Origin: Polyangiaceae bacterium
Lineage (GTDB): Bacteria > Myxococcota_A > Polyangia > Polyangiales > Polyangiaceae
Reading direction: 5' to 3'
Assembly (NCBI GenBank): GCA_016929495.1
Contig: JAFGIS010000506.1
Coordinates: 1-35,818 of the forward strand
DNA length: 35,818 bases
Shown here in pieces: positions 30,555 through 35,818 of this stretch; positions within the stretch are counted from its first letter, which is position 1; every line of letters starts with the position of its first letter. The notes beneath the pieces were generated by a model. The model saw only the letters and a program-made list of their open reading frames with translations. It was not told the origin of the DNA and searched no databases. The position numbers and the translations under genes were made by a program.

Positions 30555-33392
30555 ATGACGAGGATGGAGGACCTTCCCAGTCTGAGCCTTGCGTTCGTCG
30601 AGGGCCTCTATTCGGAGTATTGCCGCGATCCGAACCGTGTGCCCGAGGCGTGGCGGACGTATTTCGAAGCGCTTGGGTCGAATGACGCTCGGCCGCAACA
30701 GTTCAAGCTGGCCCCGAGCTTCAGGCGGCCTCGGCTGTTCGACCCCTCTGGCTACGCCGGCGGGTTGCGTTCAGACCTGGCACGGGTCGTGTCTCGGGCG
30801 GATGCGGTTCTGCAGGACCGCGTCGACGAGCTCGTCAGAGCGTACCGTGTCTCCGGGCACCGCATCGCGGCGGTGGATCCGTTGGGCCTGGCTCGGCCCT
30901 CGGTCCCCGAGCTCGAGCCGGAATTCTACGGGCTAGGAGAGGCCGACATGGATCGGGAGCTCTCCGCACCGAGCCTTCGAGGCTCGGCAGCCCATACGCC
31001 GCGCCAGGTCCTCGACTGGCTCCGCACGACCTACTGCTGCTCGATCGGCGCCCAATTCATGCACATCGATGGCGCCGCGATCAAGGGTTGGATGCAGGAG
31101 AGGCTCGAGGGGTCTCAGCACCGCGTCAGGCTCAGTCACGATCAGCAACTCGGCATACTGACGAAGCTGACCGATGCCGTCATCTTCGAGGAATTCATCC
31201 AGAGGAAGTTCCTGGGCGCCAAGAGCTTCTCGCTCGAGGGTTCGGAGAGCCTCATCCCGCTGCTCGCCATCGCGATCGACCGCGCCGCCGAACTCGATGT
31301 GAACGAGATCGTGCTCGGAATGGCACACCGCGGACGGCTCAACGTGCTCGCCAACATCATGGGCAAGAGCGCTCGCGAGATCTTCAGGGAATTCGAGGAC
31401 TCGGATCCAGAGAAGTACCTCGGCAGCGGCGACGTCAAGTACCACCTGGGCTACAGCTCAGACGTCGCGACGAGCAGCGGGCGTACGGTTCACCTCTCGT
31501 TGTGCTTCAATCCCAGCCACCTGGAGTTCGTCGACCCGGTCGCGCTCGGACGGGTCCGTGCCAAGCAGGACCGTGGCGGAGACACCCAACGGGAGCACAA
31601 GCTCGGCCTATTGATCCACGGGGACGCGGCGTTCATCGGCGAAGGCGTGGTCCAGGAGACGTTGGGCATGAGCGAGCTGCGCGCGTACACCACGGGCGGC
31701 ACGATCCATGTGATCGTCAACAACCAGATCGGGTTCACGACCCCGCCCTCGGAGGGCCGCTCGAGCCTCTACGCCACTTCCGTCGCGCGAATGCTGCAGA
31801 TCCCGATCTTCCACGTCAACGGCGAAGACCCGGAGGCGGTGGCCCAGGTCGTTCAGCTCGCGATGGATTTTCGCCAGCGGTTCCGACGCGACGTCGTCAT
31901 CGACATGTACGGCTATCGACGCCACGGCCACAACGAAGGTGATGAGCCCGCCTTCACGCAGCCGCTCCTGTACGCCACGATTAGTGCACGCCGAAGCGTC
32001 CGTGACGGCTATCTCACGCACCTCCTGCGGCTGGGCGAAGTGACCGAGCAGGAGGGGGACCGCATCGCGATCGAGCGTCGCGAACAGTTGGAACGGGAGC
32101 TCAGTGAAGCGAGGAACACCGAGTTCGCGGCCCCGCCCCAGTCGCTCGATGGCTACTGGCGCGGCTATCGGGGCGGGTCCGAGGGAGACGTCCCGGATAT
32201 CGACACCGGCGTCGACCGATCCAGGCTCGTGGAGATGCTCGAGCAGTTGGCGCGGGTGCCACAGGACTTCCACGCCCACAAGAAGATCCGTCGTCTGCTC
32301 GACCAGCGCCGCGAGATGGCTTGCTGCGACCGTCCGCTCGACTGGGGCGCCGCCGAGCACTTGGCCTTTGCGAGCCTCGCGGTTACTGGCATCCGTGTGC
32401 GCTTGAGCGGGCAGGACAGCGCACGCGGCACCTTCAGCCATCGCCACGCCGTCTTGCACGACGTCGAGGACGGCCACACCTTCATGCCGCTTCGGCACGT
32501 TTCCTCCGAGCAGGCAAGCGTCGACATCTACAACAGCCCGTTGAGCGAAGCGGGCGTATTGGGCTTCGAGTACGGCTACAGCCTCGATTCGCCAGAGGTC
32601 CTGGTGCTCTGGGAAGCCCAGTTCGGGGATTTCGTCAACGCCGCACAGGTCATCATCGACCAGTTCATCGTGAGCGCCGAGGACAAGTGGAAGCGACTGA
32701 GTGGGCTCGTGTTGCTCTTGCCCCACGGCTACGAGGGCATGGGGCCCGAGCATTCGAGCGCTCGGATCGAGCGGTTCCTGCAGCTCGGCGCCGAGCACAA
32801 CCTTCAGTTGGTCCAACCCAGCACGCCGGCTCAGTTCTTCCACGTCCTGCGCCGTCAGGCGCTGCGCAAGTGGCGCAAGCCGCTGGTGGTCTTCACGCCG
32901 AAGGGTCTGCTCAGACACCCCAAGTGCACGAGTGAGCTCGCGGATTTCGCGACCGGGCGCTTCATGCGTGTCTTGGTTGATCCGCTCGACCGCGGTCGCT
33001 CCGGTGATAGGGTCGAACGCGTCTTGCTTTGTACGGGTAAGGTCTATTACGCGCTCGAACAGCAACGCGAAGAGCTTCGACGCCACGAGATCGCGATTGT
33101 GCGCCTGGAGCAGCTCTATCCCCTGCCGGAACAGGCCCTGGCTGCGGCCCTCGGGGCCTACCGCGACGGGACGCCCGTCGTGTGGGTGCAGGAAGAACCG
33201 GAAAACATGGGAGCGTGGCGGCACCTGCGGGCCCATTTCGGGACGACCCTGTTCGACCGGTTTCCGTTTTCGCACGCGGCACGCGCGGAATCGGCCAGCC
33301 CGGCCACGGGTTCGGCAAGCAGCCACAAGCTCGAGCAACGGCAGCTGATGGATCAGGCGTTTGCAGCTGACGGCGGGGGCAGGGTGACGTAG
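30555..33392 (+). CDS. sucA: 2-oxoglutarate dehydrogenase E1 component
   Basis: A 945-aa thiamine-diphosphate enzyme, the decarboxylating subunit of the TCA-cycle 2-oxoglutarate dehydrogenase complex. The N-terminus SLAFVEGLYSEYCRDPNRVPEAWRTYF is the E1o E2-binding region. Hallmarks are MAHRGRLNVLANI (about residue 256), GDAAFIGEGVVQETLGMSEL (356), NNQIGFTT, VNGEDPEAV, YRRHGHNEGDEPAFTQP (453) and GTFSHRHAVLHD (625), then a normal transketolase C-terminal domain. Length is standard for the family. ATG at 30555 has GGAG upstream; another ATG three codons later is possible. sucB follows after 62 bases, so they form one operon; the E3 gene (lpd) is not in the window. Confidence 0.96.
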   Translation: MTRMEDLPSLSLAFVEGLYSEYCRDPNRVPEAWRTYFEALGSNDARPQQFKLAPSFRRPRLFDPSGYAGGLRSDLARVVSRADAVLQDRVDELVRAYRVSGHRIAAVDPLGLARPSVPELEPEFYGLGEADMDRELSAPSLRGSAAHTPRQVLDWLRTTYCCSIGAQFMHIDGAAIKGWMQERLEGSQHRVRLSHDQQLGILTKLTDAVIFEEFIQRKFLGAKSFSLEGSESLIPLLAIAIDRAAELDVNEIVLGMAHRGRLNVLANIMGKSAREIFREFEDSDPEKYLGSGDVKYHLGYSSDVATSSGRTVHLSLCFNPSHLEFVDPVALGRVRAKQDRGGDTQREHKLGLLIHGDAAFIGEGVVQETLGMSELRAYTTGGTIHVIVNNQIGFTTPPSEGRSSLYATSVARMLQIPIFHVNGEDPEAVAQVVQLAMDFRQRFRRDVVIDMYGYRRHGHNEGDEPAFTQPLLYATISARRSVRDGYLTHLLRLGEVTEQEGDRIAIERREQLERELSEARNTEFAAPPQSLDGYWRGYRGGSEGDVPDIDTGVDRSRLVEMLEQLARVPQDFHAHKKIRRLLDQRREMACCDRPLDWGAAEHLAFASLAVTGIRVRLSGQDSARGTFSHRHAVLHDVEDGHTFMPLRHVSSEQASVDIYNSPLSEAGVLGFEYGYSLDSPEVLVLWEAQFGDFVNAAQVIIDQFIVSAEDKWKRLSGLVLLLPHGYEGMGPEHSSARIERFLQLGAEHNLQLVQPSTPAQFFHVLRRQALRKWRKPLVVFTPKGLLRHPKCTSELADFATGRFMRVLVDPLDRGRSGDRVERVLLCTGKVYYALEQQREELRRHEIAIVRLEQLYPLPEQALAAALGAYRDGTPVVWVQEEPENMGAWRHLRAHFGTTLFDRFPFSHAARAESASPATGSASSHKLEQRQLMDQAFAADGGGRVT

Positions 33393-33454
33393 AACCGACG
33401 CGCTGTGGTTGGAGGCAAAACACGTCACCGGTCATCGAGCAAGTGGGTGAGAGG

Positions 33455-34675
33455 ATGACGATCGAGCTGAAAGTGCCGGAGATCGGAGAGTCCGTGAGCG
33501 AGGTGCTGGTCGCACAATGGCACAAAAGCGTTGGCGATCGGATCGAACGCGACGAGCCTGTCGCGACGCTCGAGTCGGACAAGGTCACTCTGGAGCTGGC
33601 CGCGCCGGGGGCCGGCCGACTCGTCGAAGTCCGCGTTGTCGCGGGGCAAACGAGTTCTGTTGGGCAGGTGATCGGCTTGATCGAGCAGGACGAGCGCGCT
33701 GAGACGTCGACCGCTCAAGCGCCCGCGCCCCCTGGGCCGACCGAACCCGACGAGGAAACGGCGCGATCGTCCGAAGCTACGCCGTCCGCCACAGCCAACG
33801 CAGCGCCGCGTGTCGGACCTGCGGCACGGCGGGCGCTCCGCGAGGCCGGACTCGGTGCAGAGCAGGTGACCGCGACGGGGCCGGGCGGGCGGGTGCTCAA
33901 GGAAGACGTCGAGCGCAAGGCTCGTGAGCTGGCCCGGCAAGCCGCACCGGGGCGAGCCCAGGAGACCGAAGCCGCTGGCGAAGAAGAAGTGGTTCCCATG
34001 AGTCCGTTTCGCCAGACCATCGCCGAGAGGCTCGTTCAGGCGCAACAGAACGCGGCACTGTTGACGACCTTCAACGAGATAGACATGTCGGCGGTGATGG
34101 CGCTGCGCGGCGAGGTCCAGCAGCGGTTCACCGAGAAGCACCAAGTGAAGCTGGGGCTGCTGTCCTTCTTCGTGAAGGCGGCGGTCGAGGCGCTCAAGGA
34201 GTTCCCCGCGGTGAACTCGGAGGTGCGTGGCCAGAACATCGTCTACAAGAATCACTACGATATCGGTATCGCGGTCGGCAGCGGCCGCGGTCTTGTCGTT
34301 CCTGTCTTGCGAGCTGCGGAGCGGCTGAGCTTCGCCGAGATCGAGCAGACCATCGGTGGTTTCGCGCGGCGGGCTCAAGAGAACACGCTCGAGCTCAGCG
34401 AACTGGTTGGGGGCACCTTCACCATCAGCAACGGCGGCGTCTACGGCTCGTTGATGTCGACGCCGATCATCAATCCGCCGCAGAGCGGTATTCTCGGCCT
34501 GCACGCCATCCAGGAGCGTCCGGTCGTGCGCGCGGGCCAGATTGTGGCTTGTCCGATGATGTATGTGGCGCTTACGTACGATCACCGGGTCATAGACGGT
34601 CGCGAAGCGGTCGGCTTTCTCAAGCGAGTCAAGGAGTGCGTAGAGCAGCCGGCACGGATCCTGCTCGAGACGTGA
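33455..34675 (+). CDS. sucB: Dihydrolipoyl succinyltransferase, E2 of 2-oxoglutarate dehydrogenase
   Basis: A 406-aa E2 subunit: transfers the succinyl group from lipoyl to CoA. Lipoyl domain (1-80) with KVPEIGESVSEV and lipoyl-lysine 43 in LESDKVTLEL; an Ala/Pro/Glu-rich hinge; the peripheral-subunit-binding domain (PAARRALREAGL, then ATGPGGRVLKEDV); and a second hinge. The acyltransferase core starts near 175 (MSPFRQTIAERLVQAQQNAA) and ends with YDHRVIDGREAV, with catalytic His377 and Asp381. The EIGESVSEV start and core match the succinyl rather than the pyruvate type. The start is ATG 33455 (a GTG at 33443 is also open). It follows sucA and ends the operon; a short hairpin (GGCAGT at 34683-34688, GCTGCC at 34693-34698) lies just after. 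Confidence 0.95.
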   Translation: MTIELKVPEIGESVSEVLVAQWHKSVGDRIERDEPVATLESDKVTLELAAPGAGRLVEVRVVAGQTSSVGQVIGLIEQDERAETSTAQAPAPPGPTEPDEETARSSEATPSATANAAPRVGPAARRALREAGLGAEQVTATGPGGRVLKEDVERKARELARQAAPGRAQETEAAGEEEVVPMSPFRQTIAERLVQAQQNAALLTTFNEIDMSAVMALRGEVQQRFTEKHQVKLGLLSFFVKAAVEALKEFPAVNSEVRGQNIVYKNHYDIGIAVGSGRGLVVPVLRAAERLSFAEIEQTIGGFARRAQENTLELSELVGGTFTISNGGVYGSLMSTPIINPPQSGILGLHAIQERPVVRAGQIVACPMMYVALTYDHRVIDGREAVGFLKRVKECVEQPARILLET

Positions 34676-35161
34676 CCGCGCCGGCAGTGGCCGCTGCCTC
34701 TCTCATGGGACAGCTCTGCAGAGCGTGTGTCGTTTGAACGGCGCTCGCGCCAACGGCCATCCGCGCGGCGCCTCGTCGAACGACCCTCCATTGACGCGAC
34801 GCAGTGTGTTTGCCGCGTCGAGGCGAAGAGGCGCTGTAGGTGTGATGCGCACCCGCCGCGCCGAACACGCGCGGCTGTCCAATCCGACGCCAAAGTCACG
34901 AGATTCGCAAGCGTGCGCTACATTCGCTCTCAATTCGCTCTTGACGTGGGCTTCCTCTTTGGGCATCCTCGTCAGACTCGTCGGGAGTCTGCCCACAGTG
35001 ACGGTGGAGCCTCGGCGGCAAGTCTTCGCGAAAGATAGAAGCGGGTCGGGTGACCGGATTCCGGGCGACACACGGGAATCCGTCATCCCGAGCGCGATGG
35101 CCACGCCTAGCCGCTGCCAAGTCGATCGTCAACGGCTTGACAGCTGGGTTGAGGGACAGTG
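34676..35161. other. 486-bp intergenic stretch, no gene recognised
   Basis: Open frames on both strands here have no motif, no supported start and atypical composition, so I call no gene. A weak stem, GGCAGT (34683-34688) with GCTGCC (34693-34698), could end the sucAB transcript. GAGGGA just before the 35162 ATG is a plausible Shine-Dalgarno. Confidence 0.6.
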
Positions 35162-35656
35162 ATGAGTGTAGGCAGCGACAGTGGGATATCTATCGTGGTG
35201 ATGGAAGCCGGTGCTCGCTGGCCGTCTTGGTTCCGGGGGTTGGCTCGCAGCGGGGCGAATTCGCTGGTGCAAGCACAGGCCGACGGTGAGGACGAGCGGC
35301 GGCTCGTCTCGCGAGTGCTCGAACGTGCTCAGTCTGTTTCGGGTCGGGGATGTGTGCAGCTGTGCGTGCTCGCGTGCAACGAGAGCACGACTCCGCGGGC
35401 TTTGGCCGCACGCTTGCACATCGCCCGAGGTCTCGTGCACAGCATGCTCGCCAGCGCTCAGGGTGAGCTCGTGATGACGGCCGAGGCCGACATCGATGAC
35501 GAGCTGCGTCATGAGCTGCTCGCGCTCGCCGGAACGCTGTGCGACGAGTTCCACCAAACGAAGATCACCGTGAGCGTTCGTTTCTTGAGCAGAGCGCCGC
35601 GTTCCGCCGTGCGACTCAGGGCCGTAGTGCCACCGCGTATCGCGGAGGCGGGCTGA
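35162..35656 (+). CDS. Hypothetical protein, 164 aa
   Basis: Unrecognised. A soluble alpha/beta-looking protein: SISIVVMEAGARW-like first strand, then RRLVSRVLERAQS helix, VQLCVLACNEST strand with two Cys, ALAARLHIARGLVHSMLAS helix, LVMTAEADIDDELRHELLALA and VSVRFLSRAPRSAVRL. No signal peptide or membrane segment is visible. The start ATG at 35162 follows GAGGGA; a GTG one codon earlier is possible. It converges with the partial gene at the right edge, with a perfect palindrome between them. Codon use is like its neighbours, so I think it is a real gene, but nothing shows its role. Confidence 0.6.
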   Translation: MSVGSDSGISIVVMEAGARWPSWFRGLARSGANSLVQAQADGEDERRLVSRVLERAQSVSGRGCVQLCVLACNESTTPRALAARLHIARGLVHSMLASAQGELVMTAEADIDDELRHELLALAGTLCDEFHQTKITVSVRFLSRAPRSAVRLRAVVPPRIAEAG

Positions 35657-35662
35657 CTCGGT

Positions 35663-35678
35663 GCGGATGATCATCCGC
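35663..35678. terminator. Perfect palindrome between convergent gene ends
   Basis: GCGGATGATCATCCGC is a perfect 16-bp palindrome. It starts seven bases after the stop of the 35162 gene and contains the stop of the opposite-strand partial gene. It could act as a bidirectional terminator stem, but it has no T-run and no real loop. Confidence 0.35.
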
Positions 35679-35818
35679 GTCGTTTCATCGACGTGCGAGC
35701 GCCCTGCATCCCGAAGCCGTCGAGGTCGATCGTCGCTTCGCCAGATTTGGCTGTCGCTCGGACCAAGCCCGTGAGAGGCACGGCCGAGTGCATCCAGACG
35801 GTGAATCCGCCGTCGAGC
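35671..35818 (-). CDS. C-terminal end of a protein cut by the window edge
   Basis: The minus strand is open from the right edge (frame beginning at 35817) and ends at a TGA at 35671-35673. The 48 visible residues include LDGGFTVWMHSAVPLTGLVR, then ATAKSGEATIDLDGFG and a basic end SMKRRG. The alternating hydrophobic pattern (ATIDLDGFG) suggests a beta-rich domain. The gene start lies beyond the window, so no function can be given. Length and composition fit a genuine 3' end rather than chance. Confidence 0.55.
   Translation of the reverse strand, partial: LDGGFTVWMHSAVPLTGLVRATAKSGEATIDLDGFGMQGARTSMKRRG

Noticed and set aside
31608-33428. Minus-strand 606-aa open frame opposite sucA
   Set aside because: Shadow of a highly conserved housekeeping gene.
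34703-35162. Small open frames on both strands between sucB and the 164-aa gene
   Set aside because: Low-complexity Arg/Ser-rich translations without motifs or ribosome sites.

Overview
The window looks like chromosomal DNA from a GC-rich myxobacterium-like organism (Myxococcota, Polyangiales-type). This is inferred from the strong GC codon bias, two proteins built from the myxobacterial disulfide (DUF4215-type) repeat, several lipoproteins, GH74 enzymes and many GTG starts. No rRNA, tRNA, insertion sequence or integrase was seen.

Left part (1-5577), CRISPR adaptation locus. An array with 19 full 35-bp repeats, one repeat cut by the window edge and 19 visible spacers is followed by a 385-bp leader. 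After it, all on the minus strand and tightly coupled, come cas2, a single-chain Cas6-reverse transcriptase-Cas1 fusion, and a small two-helix membrane protein that I do not recognise. The repeat ends in an ATTGAGAC handle when read on the minus strand, so leader, array and genes share one direction. Several spacers carry a Shine-Dalgarno plus start codon on the plus strand, so the minus-strand crRNAs would be antisense to translation start sites of invader mRNAs. This fits spacer capture from RNA and a type III RNA-targeting effector, but no effector gene is in the window.

Middle part (5763-27146), extracellular polysaccharide and surface region. It holds two GH74 xyloglucanase-like enzymes, a giant (about 2200 aa) cysteine-rich repeat lipoprotein, a cytochrome c lipoprotein or periplasmic protein, a C-terminal relic of what looks like a GH39-type glycosidase, an AraC-family regulator, two lipoproteins with carbohydrate-binding-like folds, two large outer-membrane beta-barrel proteins in one operon, a rhamnulokinase-like sugar kinase and a short DUF4215-repeat protein. 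TTGACC boxes recur in the two intergenic regions flanking the regulator and the porin operon. I read this as a probable plant-polysaccharide (xyloglucan/rhamnose-containing) sensing, uptake and degradation locus; the grouping is inference.

Right part (27837-35818), housekeeping and unknowns. It holds D-3-phosphoglycerate dehydrogenase with an ACT domain, a TetR regulator, a DUF302 protein, and the sucA-sucB pair for the E1 and E2 subunits of the 2-oxoglutarate dehydrogenase complex. A 164-aa protein of unknown function and the C-terminal end of another protein running off the right edge follow.
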